From positions 2,108,001-2,172,000 of the forward strand of contig NZ_CP015378.1 of assembly GCF_001629705.1 (NCBI RefSeq): a stretch of 64,000 nucleotides of DNA, written 5' to 3'. Below are positions 8,487-17,748 of the stretch, one piece after another. This stretch comes from Fictibacillus phosphorivorans. Its GTDB lineage: Bacteria > Bacillota > Bacilli > Bacillales > Fictibacillaceae. The position numbers and the translations under genes were made by a program. The notes below the pieces were generated by a model. That model was given only the letters and a program-made list of their open reading frames with translations. It had not been told where the DNA came from and did no database searches. Position 1 is the first letter of the stretch. Each line of letters opens with the position of its first letter.

Positions 8487-9035
8487 ATGTCATATTACGA
8501 TAACGAGTTACGTATCAGACCAATTATAGACAGGGACCTCCCCAAGCTTTGGGAACTCATTTATAAAGAGAAGGCACCAGAATGGAAACAATGGGATGCT
8601 CCATATTTTGAGCACAAACAAATTCCTTTTGAAGAATTTATGTGGAACAAAGATCACTATGTTGATCATGAACAACGGTGGGCGATAGAAGTGGCTGGCG
8701 AGGTAATTGGAACCGTGAGTTATTATTGGGAGCACGAGCCTTCTCTCTGGTTAGAGATGGGGATTGGTATCTACAATCCTAATTATTGGAGCGGAGGATA
8801 TGGCACAAGGGCCTTTATTTTATGGATCAACCACTTGTTTAATAAGCTTCCACTTGTTCGGGTGGGATACACAACTTGGTCAGGGAATGAGCGGATGATT
8901 AAGGTTGGTGAAAAACTTGGCATGAAAATGGAAGGAAGAATGAGAAAGTGTCGTTATTACAATGGAGAGTATTATGACTCGATCAGGATGGGCATTCTTC
9001 GAGAAGAGTGGGATTCATCCACATTAGGAGGTTAA
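8487..9035 (+). CDS. GNAT N-acetyltransferase (RimJ/RimL type)
   Basis: A 182-residue GNAT fold. It opens with the usual strand LRIRPIIDRDLPKLWEL, has a central LEMGIGIYNPNYWSGGYGTRA that includes the acetyl-CoA-binding Q/GxGxxA-like turn (GGYGTRA), and closes with NERMIKVGEKLGMKMEGRMR and YYDSIRMGILREEW, typical of RimJ/RimL-type and ribosomal or small-molecule acetyltransferases. GGAGGAATAG precedes the ATG. The substrate is unknown. A possible promoter (TTTACA, 17 bases, TGATAA) lies about 40 bases upstream. Confidence 0.9.
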   Translation: MSYYDNELRIRPIIDRDLPKLWELIYKEKAPEWKQWDAPYFEHKQIPFEEFMWNKDHYVDHEQRWAIEVAGEVIGTVSYYWEHEPSLWLEMGIGIYNPNYWSGGYGTRAFILWINHLFNKLPLVRVGYTTWSGNERMIKVGEKLGMKMEGRMRKCRYYNGEYYDSIRMGILREEWDSSTLGG

Positions 9036-9039
9036 GAGT

Positions 9040-9243
9040 ATGGAGATTCTATTCGCGCTATCAGGTTATTTGATTTTATTTTTGGTTATCTATTTCGCGG
9101 TAAGAACTGGAATTAATGACTCAAAAGAGCTGTTGCAAATACGGAATGAACTATCGACTATGAAAAGTGAGTTAGAAAGGATCCGCAAATATTCAGTAAA
9201 CCATGAGGAGGAAGAATTTACTTGGCAAAATGGAAAACAATAA
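9040..9243 (+). CDS. Small membrane protein (67 residues)
   Basis: A single N-terminal membrane helix (LFALSGYLILFLVIYFAV) is followed by a charged, probably coiled-coil tail (KELLQIRNELSTMKSELERI). GGAGGTTAAGAGT precedes ATG 9040, four bases after the GNAT gene, and the 3' end overlaps the NUDIX gene start by 22 bases, so the three genes form an operon. No family was recognised. The design resembles small bacillar membrane-anchored coiled-coil proteins of unknown function. Confidence 0.75.
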   Translation: MEILFALSGYLILFLVIYFAVRTGINDSKELLQIRNELSTMKSELERIRKYSVNHEEEEFTWQNGKQ

Positions 9244-9776
9244 AAACACGATATATCTACCAAACGCCTTTTGGTCATTTAAGAACAGATAGCTGTCAGC
9301 TTTCTAACGGTGAGACAATAGATAACTATTATGTTCACGAATATCCTGACTGGGTGAATGCAATAGTATTAACTAAAGAAAAACAGATCGTGCTTGTTGA
9401 ACAATACCGTCATCCTGGTAATGACTTCTATTTAGAGATTCCAGCTGGAAAAGTAGAAGAAGATGAATCTTATGAGGAAGGAATCATTAGAGAGGTTCAA
9501 GAGGAAACAGGTTTCATTTCATTAAACAAACCGATCTTACTTGGAGAATTCATGGTGAATCCTGCTACACAGACCAATAAGGTTTTAACGTTTCTAATCT
9601 TTGATGCTTTCCAGTCGTCTTCCCAAAACTTAGATGAAAATGAAGATGTAACGCTTAAGATTATCCCTTTTGATCATATAGAGCAGTTGATAGAAGATCA
9701 TAAAGTTACACAGTTGTTTATGGTAAGCGCTTATTATTTAGCTAAGAATTATCTATCCAAAAATGAAGAAAACTAG
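9222..9776 (+). CDS. NUDIX hydrolase, ADP-ribose pyrophosphatase-like
   Basis: A complete Nudix box (G-x5-E-x7-REVQEETGF) lies at about residues 85-107, preceded by VLVEQYRHPGNDFYLEIPAGK, the layout of ADP-ribose/nucleoside-diphosphate-sugar pyrophosphatases. It starts at TTG 9222, after GAGGAGGAAGAATTTAC, inside the 3' end of the small membrane protein gene. Overlapping frames suggest translational coupling. The likely role is housekeeping hydrolysis of nucleotide-linked metabolites. The substrate is inferred from the upstream RHP motif and the 184-residue size. Confidence 0.88.
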   Translation: MAKWKTIKTRYIYQTPFGHLRTDSCQLSNGETIDNYYVHEYPDWVNAIVLTKEKQIVLVEQYRHPGNDFYLEIPAGKVEEDESYEEGIIREVQEETGFISLNKPILLGEFMVNPATQTNKVLTFLIFDAFQSSSQNLDENEDVTLKIIPFDHIEQLIEDHKVTQLFMVSAYYLAKNYLSKNEEN

Positions 9777-9803
9777 CTTAGTTGAATATACCTCTAAGCT
9801 AGT
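9771..9803. terminator. Inverted repeat, possible bidirectional terminator
   Basis: AACTAGCTTAG and CTAAGCTAGTT form a perfect 11-bp stem across the stop codon of the NUDIX gene, facing the convergent methyltransferase gene. The T tract is weak, so confidence is moderate. Confidence 0.55.
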
Positions 9804-9813
9804 TCTCACCTCT

Positions 9814-10596
9814 TTAATCTAGTTTCATTTTAACCGCACGTGTGGCTACAAAACTTTTAATAAAGGAATCGATCGGTCTTCTTCCACCAAAGTCATCTTC
9901 ATATAATCCAGTAATCACAAAACCCGCATCAATCTGCCCTTGTATTTGGTTCTCTAATGTGTGGCCGAATTCTATCGTCTCATCTGCCATAAGATAGGCG
10001 GACTTCTCTTTTTCTGTCATAGAATCAAGAGTTGAATAAGGAATGCTGTTACTTACCACTAGATTTCCCTTTTGGTCTTCTTCATCATCAAATATAAACA
10101 ATAATGGATTTGTAAAACCTGATATAAGTACACCTCGGTCTTTTAATACACGTGACGCTTCTCTCCAAACAGGAGAAATGTCTTCAACAAATACATTTGA
10201 AACAGGATGAACAATTAAGTCGAACTCCCCTTCATCAAACATAGAAAGATCACACATATCTCCTTGTATGACTCTTAGACTTAAATGATTTGTTTCTGCC
10301 ACCATCTGATCATTTTCTAACTGTTTTTGGGATATATCTACAACTGTAACCTCTGCACCAGCCGCAGCTAGCACAGGACCTTGTTGACCGCCTCCAGAAG
10401 CAAGACAAAGCACCTTAACTCCATGTAGTAACTTCGGAAACCAACCTCTAGGAACAGACTTTTCAGTTGTAACGGTAATATGCCAATCATCTAATTTACT
10501 TTTTTCAATAATTTCTTTTGATACTGGCCTTGTATAGCTCACACCATCTTCTACCTTTTTGTCCCAAGCCTTGCTATTGTGTTTAACCGTATTCAT
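9814..10596 (-). CDS. Class I SAM-dependent methyltransferase
   Basis: A Rossmann methyltransferase with motif I VLCLASGGGQQGPVLAAAGA (E/D-x-G-x-G equivalent LASGGGQQG), motif II VTVVDIS, then VIQGDMCDLSMF and FDLIVHPVSNVFVEDI. An N-terminal substrate segment begins MNTVKHNSKAWDKKVEDG. ATG 10596 follows AGGAG at 8 bases; an upstream in-frame start lacks a ribosome site. Length about 260 residues. The substrate is not evident. The N-terminal NSKAWDKKVEDG pattern is common in bacillar methyltransferases annotated only by class. Confidence 0.88.
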   Translation of the reverse strand: MNTVKHNSKAWDKKVEDGVSYTRPVSKEIIEKSKLDDWHITVTTEKSVPRGWFPKLLHGVKVLCLASGGGQQGPVLAAAGAEVTVVDISQKQLENDQMVAETNHLSLRVIQGDMCDLSMFDEGEFDLIVHPVSNVFVEDISPVWREASRVLKDRGVLISGFTNPLLFIFDDEEDQKGNLVVSNSIPYSTLDSMTEKEKSAYLMADETIEFGHTLENQIQGQIDAGFVITGLYEDDFGGRRPIDSFIKSFVATRAVKMKLD

Positions 10597-10670
10597 CTCT
10601 ATAACTCCTAGTCTATCTGTAGTTATATTTAGCATTCTTGAAAAAGGTCGGTAACTCCTTTACAAATGAT

Positions 10671-10708
10671 AAAAAAAGCAAAAGAGCCTTTCATTAAGGC
10701 TCTTTTGA
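10671..10708 (-). terminator. Intrinsic terminator of mqo
   Basis: AAAAGAGCCTTAATGAAAGG and CTCTTTTGC form a stem followed by TTTTTTT on the minus strand, immediately after the mqo stop. Confidence 0.9.
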
Positions 10709-10717
10709 ACAGTAAGT

Positions 10718-12265
10718 CTAAATCTTTTCATGTAAAACTGTAGGTTCTATTTCCGAAAAATCTGCTAAAGTGGGTTCTTTTGCATCAAGTTTTAGAGTAC
10801 GGGCTGTTGAAGAATGAACCTTCTTCAACAGATCAGGATTGTTCATCAATCGCTGGCCATAAGAAGGAATCATCTCTTTGATCTTTGGCTCCCATTTTCC
10901 GATTTCTTGTGGGAAGCATTTGTTCAACACTTCCAGCATAACGTGAACAGCAGTGGAAGCACCAGGTGATGCGCCAAGTAGGGCCGCAATCGAACCATCA
11001 GCGGATGTGATCACTTCTGTACCGAACTGAAGCGTTCCTTTTCCACCCGATTCCGTATCTTTGATGACCTGAACACGTTGGCCAGCTACGACAAGATCCC
11101 AATCTTCACTCTTAGCATTTGGGATGAATTCTCGTAATTCTTCCATACGCTGTTCTTTTGACAACAACACTTGTTGAATCAAGTATTTTGTTAGTGACAT
11201 TTCTTTAGCACCTGCAGCTAACATCGTTAAAACGTTATTAGGTTTTACAGAAGTGACTAAGTCAAGCATAGATCCTGTTTTTAAGAACTTTGGCGAGAAT
11301 CCAGCGAATGGTCCAAACAATAACGATTTCTTATTATCAATATATCGTGTATCCAGATGAGGAACAGACATTGGTGGTGCACCAACTTTAGCTTTTCCGT
11401 ATACTTTCGCGTGCTGTTGCTCAATCACTTCTGGATTCTTACATACCATGAAGATTCCGCTTACCGGAAAACCACCAATATGCTTTCCTTCAGGAATACC
11501 GGATTTTTGGAGAAGATGAAGACTTCCCCCTCCACCACCAATAAAAACAAACTTGGCTGTGTGTCTTTCAACAGAACCAGAGTTTAGATTTTTAACCTTC
11601 AGTTCCCAAGAGCCATCGCTCGTACGCTTTAAGTTTTCCACGCTATGTTTGTATTTGACATCTACATTCTTGTTCTGCAGATGACTAAATAACATACGAG
11701 TGAGTGAACCAAAATTAACATCAGTTCCCGAATCAATCTTGGTAGCAGCGATGCTTTCATCTAAAGAACGACCTTCCATGATCAACGGAATCCATTCCAT
11801 TAATTTCTCTGGAGAATCAGAGAATTCCATCCCTTTAAAAAGAGGATTTTCTGTTAGCGCTTCCATACGTTTCTTTAAAAACTGAACGTTGTTTTCTCCT
11901 TGAACCATACTCATATGTGGCAATGGCATGATGAAATCTTCTGGATTGCGAATTAACTTTTGTTCTACAAGGTAAGACCAGAACTGCATCGATACTTGGA
12001 ACTGTTCATTGATCTCAATGGCTTTTGAAATATCAATCGATCCATCTGGTTTTTCCGATGTGTAATTTAGTTCACAAAGTGCAGCATGCCCAGTTCCAGC
12101 ATTGTTCCACTCATTGGAACTTTCTTCTCCTGCTTTATCAAGTTTCTCAAATACCTTAATTTTCATTTCTGGAGCTATTTCTTTTAAGATCGTTCCTAAT
12201 GTAGCACTCATGATTCCAGCGCCGATTAAAAGGACGTCTGTGTTCGTTTCTCTGTTGCTCATCAT
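10718..12265 (-). CDS. mqo: Malate:quinone oxidoreductase
   Basis: Membrane-associated FAD enzyme that oxidises malate to oxaloacetate and feeds electrons to quinone. The N-terminus carries the FAD-binding [15 protein letters not shown]. Family features include [40 protein letters not shown] (a second nucleotide-binding Gly cluster, cited by its core) and [18 protein letters not shown] near the C-terminus. About 515 residues, typical of Mqo. The start is ATG 12265 or the adjacent ATG 12262; AAAAGG precedes. The gene stands alone with its own terminator. Confidence 0.96.
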   Translation of the reverse strand: MMSNRETNTDVLLIGAGIMSATLGTILKEIAPEMKIKVFEKLDKAGEESSNEWNNAGTGHAALCELNYTSEKPDGSIDISKAIEINEQFQVSMQFWSYLVEQKLIRNPEDFIMPLPHMSMVQGENNVQFLKKRMEALTENPLFKGMEFSDSPEKLMEWIPLIMEGRSLDESIAATKIDSGTDVNFGSLTRMLFSHLQNKNVDVKYKHSVENLKRTSDGSWELKVKNLNSGSVERHTAKFVFIGGGGGSLHLLQKSGIPEGKHIGGFPVSGIFMVCKNPEVIEQQHAKVYGKAKVGAPPMSVPHLDTRYIDNKKSLLFGPFAGFSPKFLKTGSMLDLVTSVKPNNVLTMLAAGAKEMSLTKYLIQQVLLSKEQRMEELREFIPNAKSEDWDLVVAGQRVQVIKDTESGGKGTLQFGTEVITSADGSIAALLGASPGASTAVHVMLEVLNKCFPQEIGKWEPKIKEMIPSYGQRLMNNPDLLKKVHSSTARTLKLDAKEPTLADFSEIEPTVLHEKI

Positions 12266-12280
12266 TATCAACCTTTTCAC

Positions 12281-12566
12281 CTAAAATTTACAGAAAAAAG
12301 CCATCGTCTCATCCTCAAGAAAAGACAATTTGATTACGTGTTTTTTCTGTTTTTATGAAAACCGTTTCAACTAGTATTACTAATGTTTAAGTCTTTAATA
12401 TCTTTATTATATGATAATTATAAATTATTTGAAAGCCGATAAAATGTGATAATTATATGACTAGTGTGCCCAAACTCTTTTAACATCAATAAGTATACAG
12501 GTTTACAAGAAAGTTTTAATGAAGAGATTACCCGTTAATCATTGTAACTTTCACTCTTTCACATAA
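12281..12566. other. Intergenic region, no gene seen
   Basis: This AT-rich stretch lies between the start of mqo and the end of comK. It should hold the mqo promoter on the minus strand. No ORF with a ribosome site, no riboswitch-like block and no repeat was seen. Confidence 0.5.
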
Positions 12567-12596
12567 CAAAAACGCCTGAAATTCTCATCAGGCGCT
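12567..12596 (-). terminator. Intrinsic terminator of comK
   Basis: GCGCCTGATGAG and the complementary CAGGCG half form a stem followed by a T run on the minus strand, just past the comK-like stop codon. Confidence 0.85.
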
Positions 12597-12612
12597 CAAG
12601 TTTTTATGATTT

Positions 12613-13155
12613 TTACGTTAAGATCCAATCATTGTTTTTCAAACTTATTTCTTTATCCTTTTCTAGATCTCGATTGATTCGATTTATTAATACACTTCTG
12701 TAATGAGCTGCTCGATGGAGTTTGCCTTTAAGGGCTCGGGAGGTACTTTCAATAGGTAGGTCCATTCCGTTGGAGAAAATAACTCTAACTTTTTTCCGGT
12801 CAATTGATTCAATATCATCAATATGCGGCTGTGAGAGCCAGATGCAGGAGTCTTTTCGTGGTGATTTCGTGGGAAAGAAGAAAATATCAAGTTTCGTGTC
12901 AATCATGATAGGAGGAAAGCACATCCTCCCTAACAGGATCTGGGTTGCATCTTTTTTGCCATCGTATGTACTTCCATAGTACGGGCAAGAATCTTTAATA
13001 ATTCGGAAAGGCTTTTTTTCAACTAGGATGACTGCGTCTTCTTCATAAATTTCTGCACAAACCCTTCCCCACTGATTAATAAATGGATGAATGGCAATGG
13101 TCTTATTCGTTATTAAATATTTTTCCACTTTTTCGTGCACAATTCTACGCTTCAT
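12613..13155 (-). CDS. comK: ComK-family competence transcription factor
   Basis: ComK is the master activator of DNA uptake genes in bacilli. The protein (180 residues, against about 190 in Bacillus subtilis) keeps the family pattern: an early TIAIHPFI strand, FRIIKDSCPYYGSTYDGKK matching the ComK S-C-x-x-x-G-S-x-Y-x-G-R/K block, PPIMID, IFFFPT with Pro-Thr, CIWLSQPHI and VIFSNGMDLPI. The C-terminal tail, which recruits ClpP-mediated degradation via MecA in Bacillus subtilis, is shorter here. GAGGAGGTATTGA precedes ATG 13155. Whether it can activate competence is unknown; no clear ComK boxes were found in its own upstream region. Confidence 0.88.
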   Translation of the reverse strand: MKRRIVHEKVEKYLITNKTIAIHPFINQWGRVCAEIYEEDAVILVEKKPFRIIKDSCPYYGSTYDGKKDATQILLGRMCFPPIMIDTKLDIFFFPTKSPRKDSCIWLSQPHIDDIESIDRKKVRVIFSNGMDLPIESTSRALKGKLHRAAHYRSVLINRINRDLEKDKEISLKNNDWILT

Positions 13156-13407
13156 TCAATACCTCCTCATAATTTTTGACCCCAAAATTATTCATACCGT
13201 ACAAATGTCCCTAACATTAGTACCGCGTAGTAATATTTTACCATTTAATGATTCATCCATCTATATATTTCGCGAAAATTGTCATAATATTTCGTCACTT
13301 CTAAATATACGTCTCTAGACTTAATCCACTTACATCTGCAGCAACTGTCACAAGGTACGTTCAATGTATAAACTAAACCTATCGTTTACATAGAATGGAG
13401 ACTTGGC

Positions 13408-14265
13408 ATGACTCACATACTCACAAAAAAACAAATAACGTTAGAGGTTGCGTTGCACGTGCTTTTAACATCCTTAACAATCGTTACACTTTTTAAATTA
13501 CTCCCAACCATTACACCAGTCTTTCAAGTGGTGGGTCTTATATTCTGCTTATTCATCTTCATAAGCGATTTTATCATCTTGACTAAAAAGAATAGACAAT
13601 TCCTAAAAGTTACTAGGCTTCTATGCTTGTATCTATTCGCAGTAAGTAGTGTCATATTCATAACGTTCTATCTTACTAAATTGTTGGTTGTAACCGACGT
13701 ATATGGTTTTGAAAAATTATTACAACTTCATGAATCAACAGCTAAATGGATCTATTTAGTGATCTGTTTTGCACAACCCATAATTCTTCCACTTCCCGAA
13801 GTAATTACAGTCGCTGGTGCAAGCAGCGTTTTCGGTCCTGTGACCGCCATTTATTTAGGGTTTATAGGAACACTCTCAGGTATTGTAGTCATGTACATTA
13901 TAGCACGATGGGGTGGGCAACGATTGGTCTCTCGAATCGTGAAAAAGGAACAACTCGCTAAATATCAAAATTATGTACGAAGAAACGAAGTGCTCTTTCT
14001 AGTCATTATGTTTGTTATCCCTGTGCTTCCTGATGAAATCATCTGTATCGGTGCAGGTCTAAGCGGAGTAAGTTTCAGCAGGTTCATATTTGTTGCTGCT
14101 GTCTCAAAACTTTTTACAACAACTACGTTTGCGTATTCTGCTCTCCTTCTAAAAGTGTTCTCCATAACAAATGCTGAACTTATGATCTATACATCAATCG
14201 TTGCAGGGATAATATTCCTTATAACATTTATAAGAAACAAGCTAGTAACAAAGATAAATCAATAA
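13408..14265 (+). CDS. VTT (DedA/TVP38) family membrane protein
   Basis: A 285-residue protein with about six or seven membrane segments. The C-terminal half carries the VTT/SNARE-associated signature: PLPEVITVAGASSVFGPVTA, then GTLSGIVVMYIIARWGG, a basic loop, and VIPVLPDEIICIGAGLSGVS, the re-entrant loops of DedA/TVP38 proteins. Two or three extra helices precede this domain. Family members include lipid scramblase or transport-related proteins; the substrate is unknown. It is divergent from comK, with about 250 bases between them. Confidence 0.85.
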   Translation: MTHILTKKQITLEVALHVLLTSLTIVTLFKLLPTITPVFQVVGLIFCLFIFISDFIILTKKNRQFLKVTRLLCLYLFAVSSVIFITFYLTKLLVVTDVYGFEKLLQLHESTAKWIYLVICFAQPIILPLPEVITVAGASSVFGPVTAIYLGFIGTLSGIVVMYIIARWGGQRLVSRIVKKEQLAKYQNYVRRNEVLFLVIMFVIPVLPDEIICIGAGLSGVSFSRFIFVAAVSKLFTTTTFAYSALLLKVFSITNAELMIYTSIVAGIIFLITFIRNKLVTKINQ

Positions 14266-14267
14266 TG

Positions 14268-14300
14268 AAAAAAGGGAACTTCATTAGTAAGAAGTTCCCT
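14268..14300. terminator. Bidirectional intrinsic terminator
   Basis: AAAAAAGGGAACTTC and GAAGTTCCCT pair around a short loop between the convergent VTT-family and GNAT genes. The A-rich flank gives a strong T run for the minus-strand gene. Confidence 0.8.
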
Positions 14301-14313
14301 CGTATCACTGGAT

Positions 14314-14844
14314 TTACTTTACCCACTTATACATCAAAACATCGTCAACATACTCGCCGTTGCCGAACTTAAATTCTTTTACTTTCCGCCCTTCTTCTAT
14401 AAATCCTAGTTTTTTATACAATTCTATTGCTCTAGTATTAGTTGAAAACGTTCCTAACGTAACTTTTTCAATGAGCGGATGCTTTTCAGCCCATGATAAT
14501 AGCTCGTGAATCATTAACTTTCCAATTCCTTTATTTCTCCATTCTTTTTGTAACATAATAGCAAACGAACCGATATGGTGCATCCTCATTCTTTCATGTG
14601 ACAGAAAAACGATCCATCCCACCACATTGTTTTCGTATTCTGCTACAAGCATGGTCTCTCGTTCATGGTTCAGAATGTTAGATATCCATTCTTGATGATC
14701 TTCTGTCGTCTTTTTAAATTCAGTGGGTAGTGCAATAAAATAATCGTGTTCAGAAATCACTGCACGATGAATTTGAATAATAGCTTCTGCATCCTCAACA
14801 CGAACGGTACGAATCGTTATTTTTTTCTCTAGTTTCGTCGGCAT
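14314..14844 (-). CDS. GNAT N-acetyltransferase
   Basis: A 176-residue GNAT. It opens ITIRTVRVEDAEAIIQIH, has a central IGSFAIMLQKEWRNKGIGKLM with the acetyl-CoA-binding Q-x-x-x-R-N-K-G-I-G turn, and then VTLGTFSTNTRAIELYKKLG, typical of L-amino-acid or spermidine-like acetyltransferases of the YhhY/PhnO type. ATG 14844 follows AGAGGTAAGG; an earlier in-frame start overlaps the neighbouring gene. It is just downstream of the MBL hydrolase and probably shares its transcript. Confidence 0.88.
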   Translation of the reverse strand: MPTKLEKKITIRTVRVEDAEAIIQIHRAVISEHDYFIALPTEFKKTTEDHQEWISNILNHERETMLVAEYENNVVGWIVFLSHERMRMHHIGSFAIMLQKEWRNKGIGKLMIHELLSWAEKHPLIEKVTLGTFSTNTRAIELYKKLGFIEEGRKVKEFKFGNGEYVDDVLMYKWVK

Positions 14845-14869
14845 TGCCTTACCTCTTTTTCTAAATGAA

Positions 14870-15694
14870 TTATGTGTGTATACCATGATTTTCGTTTATG
14901 ATTGAATGAACAATATGAATAGAATCCCATTCACCTCTTGAAAATTTGATAATCGGAAATTTTCTCGGAAAGAGCTTCTGACAAATGACTTCTGGTGGAT
15001 CACCGTGGTTTTGTAAAGTTAATACTTCATGTTGAATATCTAAAAGATATTGAAGTTTTCGTTCAAGTGCCTTTCTTCCATCTCGAACAAACCCAGCATG
15101 ATTGCAAAACACATCCTGAAAATCATACGTTAAAACCCGCCTTAATGATTGAATGATAGTAGGAATACTCTCTTCCTCGAGAACCACTTTCGTCCTTTCC
15201 ATTACATACAGATCACCTGTGAACAATTGACCCGTTTCTCGATTTAGAAAAGCGTGGTGATCTATTGCATGACCTGGTGTAGGTATTGCATCCCACATTG
15301 CGTTTCTAGATTGAAGTTCAGTTTTCATTTTTTCTGCATGAAATGGTTTTCTTCTTCCCCAAAAAAACTGTCTATACAGTGGATATTTGGCCCGTTTCGC
15401 GCAATAATCCATTGTTTTTTCATCTAAATAAATGGGAACTTTTTTTGTTTTTTCTATATAACTCGCACACCCTGTATGGTCTTCATGAAAATGTGTAATG
15501 AATACTTGATCAAAATCAGCTGCATCTATAAAGGGTTTGAAATGCTTATGTAAAGACTTGGCACCAGTATCTATCAATACACCATCTACGAGATAACTAT
15601 AAACGTTTAAGGAAACACCTTGAAAAGTGACCTTCCCATTTAAGTAACAAACATGATGTTTTTCTCCATATTGAGACGTTTTATTAAAAAACAC
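14870..15694 (-). CDS. MBL-fold metallo-hydrolase
   Basis: A metallo-beta-lactamase-fold protein of 274 residues with the zinc motif ITHFHEDHTGC (HxHxDH) at about residues 65-75, later PTPGHAIDHHAFL and FTGDLYV (third His and bridging Asp), and CNHAGF. It lacks a signal peptide. Members of this family hydrolyse thioesters, lactones, cyclic nucleotides or phosphonates; nothing in the sequence fixes the substrate. The downstream GNAT gene lies 25 bases away on the same strand. Confidence 0.88.
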   Translation of the reverse strand: MFFNKTSQYGEKHHVCYLNGKVTFQGVSLNVYSYLVDGVLIDTGAKSLHKHFKPFIDAADFDQVFITHFHEDHTGCASYIEKTKKVPIYLDEKTMDYCAKRAKYPLYRQFFWGRRKPFHAEKMKTELQSRNAMWDAIPTPGHAIDHHAFLNRETGQLFTGDLYVMERTKVVLEEESIPTIIQSLRRVLTYDFQDVFCNHAGFVRDGRKALERKLQYLLDIQHEVLTLQNHGDPPEVICQKLFPRKFPIIKFSRGEWDSIHIVHSIINENHGIHT

Positions 15695-15960
15695 AGCTTC
15701 CTCACCCCTTCACCCCTGTTATTCTATTATTTTTCTGTATAAACCTTAATTCAATAAAAGGTATTATAGTCCTTCCACCCTCATAATTCCGTATTCAATA
15801 ATCTTGAAATCATAAGATATCGTCCACAGTGTCAGATTATTGGGAAAATTGGCGTGATTCATGTCACATTATGCTACCCTCTAGCATTTAATTTTCCCAA
15901 GTTTTACTTTTCCATTTTATGTTAGATTTAAATTACAAGTCTTATAGAAAGGAGTTTTCC

Positions 15961-17040
15961 ATGAACGTCGGAACTAGAGAGCCCATCACACAGTCACTCG
16001 AGCGGTGGCATATAGCCATCCGGACAAATCACATACAACAATCTGAGAGCATACATAACGAGATTAAAAGTGAGATCACACAGATTAAAGACCCTACTAC
16101 ACAGTTATATTATCAACTATTAAACAGCCGTTACTTAATATTGAAGAAAGAACTTACTTCTGCTCATGCCATACTCGATACCTTAAATGATGTTCATTTG
16201 AATCGAACAGATATTTTTGGGTACTATATGAACTTAATTACCGGAATGCTATTAACAGCCGAAGGAAATTATGAAGTAGCAGAATTACGTTTTATCCGGG
16301 CGTTTAACTTATTAAACGTATTGAACAGCATAACGGATGATATCGTGAGAGCCGATTTCTATCATAAAGCTGCCGTTTTGTATTATCACATCCGCCAGCC
16401 ACTCACAGCATTGGATTATGCAAACGAAGCTTTGAAAACGTTATCTGAAGCAGAAGATTTTGAACTGCTTCAATCCGGCTGTGAAAATGTATTGGGACTT
16501 GCTTCTCTATCATTGAAACAATATGGAAAAGCAGAAGAACATTTCCTCTGTGCTCTTGATCTCGCAAAGCGTATTGATCAGTCATATACATCACTGATCA
16601 AATACAACATAGGTTATCTGTATGCTGAACAAAACATGTCCGAACTGGCAGTACGCTATTTGTTAGAGGTATTTGAAGAAGAAGAAGCCTTTTATAAGAC
16701 CCACTTCTTATTGTCTCGAGAATATTATCGATTGAATAATGAAGAAAAAGCAATACCTTTCTATGAAAAAGGAATCGAGCTCGCGAATGAAGAATATCTT
16801 CATCACTTTAAGATACTGAACGCCTTAAATCAGGCAACAGATATTAATGAGCTTGAACGTATTGTTAAAGAAGGAAACGACTATTTTAAACAACACGAAC
16901 TCTTTGGTTTCGTAGAAGATTATGCTGGAGAACTTGCACAGGTCTTCTTCACCAAAGAGAACCACAATAAAGCTAGTTATTATTTTAAAGAGTCTTACGA
17001 AGCAAAACGCGCTTTACAAAAAAAGGAGGCACTAAAATGA
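15961..17040 (+). CDS. Rap-family response regulator aspartate phosphatase (tetratricopeptide)
   Basis: Rap proteins bind response regulators (Spo0F or ComA in Bacillus subtilis) and are switched off by a cognate Phr pentapeptide. This 359-residue protein has an N-terminal three-helix bundle (SLERWHIAIRTNHIQQSESI) and a long series of TPR helices, for example GYYMNLITGMLLTAEGNYEVA, DFYHKAAVLYYHIRQPLTAL and YNIGYLYAEQNMSELAVRYL. ATG 15961 follows AAAGGAG. Its stop overlaps the start of a small secreted-peptide gene (ATGA), the standard rap-phr arrangement. A KinB-like kinase gene lies about 1.2 kb away on the other strand. The response regulator target is not known. Confidence 0.93.
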   Translation: MNVGTREPITQSLERWHIAIRTNHIQQSESIHNEIKSEITQIKDPTTQLYYQLLNSRYLILKKELTSAHAILDTLNDVHLNRTDIFGYYMNLITGMLLTAEGNYEVAELRFIRAFNLLNVLNSITDDIVRADFYHKAAVLYYHIRQPLTALDYANEALKTLSEAEDFELLQSGCENVLGLASLSLKQYGKAEEHFLCALDLAKRIDQSYTSLIKYNIGYLYAEQNMSELAVRYLLEVFEEEEAFYKTHFLLSREYYRLNNEEKAIPFYEKGIELANEEYLHHFKILNALNQATDINELERIVKEGNDYFKQHELFGFVEDYAGELAQVFFTKENHNKASYYFKESYEAKRALQKKEALK

Positions 17041-17165
17041 AAAAATTCGCTGCAGGTATCATTATTACTTCACTAGCACTAACGGCTGTATTTGTTGGAT
17101 TGTCCACAAAATCAGTAGAGCAAGCTGAGCATGGAAGAACATTCTCTCTTTCTCAAAAATTATAA
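17037..17165 (+). CDS. Phr-type exported signalling peptide precursor (42 residues)
   Basis: A 42-residue peptide beginning MKKFAAGIIITSLALTAVFV, a Sec signal, followed by a short polar C-terminus ending in GRTFSLSQKL. The start overlaps the rap stop codon (ATGA) and has AAAGGAGG upstream, so it is translationally coupled to the Rap gene. Phr peptides are exported, cut to 5-6 residues and re-imported by Opp. The candidate mature segment is EHGRT (residues 31-35), which resembles the basic-second-residue, Thr-last pattern of PhrC and PhrA, but the cleavage site is inferred. Confidence 0.88.
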   Translation: MKKFAAGIIITSLALTAVFVGLSTKSVEQAEHGRTFSLSQKL

Positions 17166-17180
17166 GACTATTTATTAGCA

Positions 17181-17218
17181 CAAAAAACGATCAGAATTTT
17201 TTCTGATCGTTTTTTGTT
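17181..17218. terminator. Bidirectional terminator after rap-phr
   Basis: CAAAAAACGATCAGAA and TTCTGATCGTTTTTTG form a perfect stem with A and T flanks between the convergent phr and GNAT genes. Confidence 0.92.
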
Positions 17219-17233
17219 CTGCTGAAATGATTT

Positions 17234-17716
17234 CTATTCACATAAGTTTTTTGTCATTTTATAATTTATCAAAGTAACACCTTTTCGAACTACATGTTGT
17301 AGAGAAACTACTTGGTAACCTCGCTGTTCAAAAAATACTTTAGCAGTAATACTTGCATCAGTATCAATACTTAATACATTTAATTTCCTTGCTTCCGATT
17401 CAATCATATTTACTAATGCCGAAGCTATTCCTTGTCGTTGGTAATCCTTATGAACATACAGTCGATCTAAATGTCCACTGTATGTTAAATTGCAGAAACC
17501 AACTATTCCATCAAGATTCCTAGCTACAAACGTTATGTTGTTTAAGAATGATTCCTTCCATGACTTCACTTTAGATTGTAATTCATGAAAGGATACCCAA
17601 GCATCCAACTCTAGTAATGAATAGTCTTTTGCATTTACGGTATGTACAGTTTCATAAAACAGCTTAATAATCTCCTCTGTATCCGTTTCCTTGTACTTTG
17701 CAATTTTCAGTTCCAT
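17234..17716 (-). CDS. GNAT N-acetyltransferase
   Basis: A 160-residue GNAT with KYKETDTEEIIKLFYETVHT at the start, the acetyl-CoA loop LYVHKDYQRQGIASALVNMI (R-x-x-G-I-A) and C-terminal SITAKVFFEQRGYQVV. The layout is like YafP/ElaA-type acetyltransferases, whose substrates are mostly unknown. AGAGGTGTGTAG precedes ATG 17716. Confidence 0.88.
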   Translation of the reverse strand: MELKIAKYKETDTEEIIKLFYETVHTVNAKDYSLLELDAWVSFHELQSKVKSWKESFLNNITFVARNLDGIVGFCNLTYSGHLDRLYVHKDYQRQGIASALVNMIESEARKLNVLSIDTDASITAKVFFEQRGYQVVSLQHVVRKGVTLINYKMTKNLCE

Positions 17717-17748
17717 CTACACACCTCTTGGGGTTAAACGATATTTTC

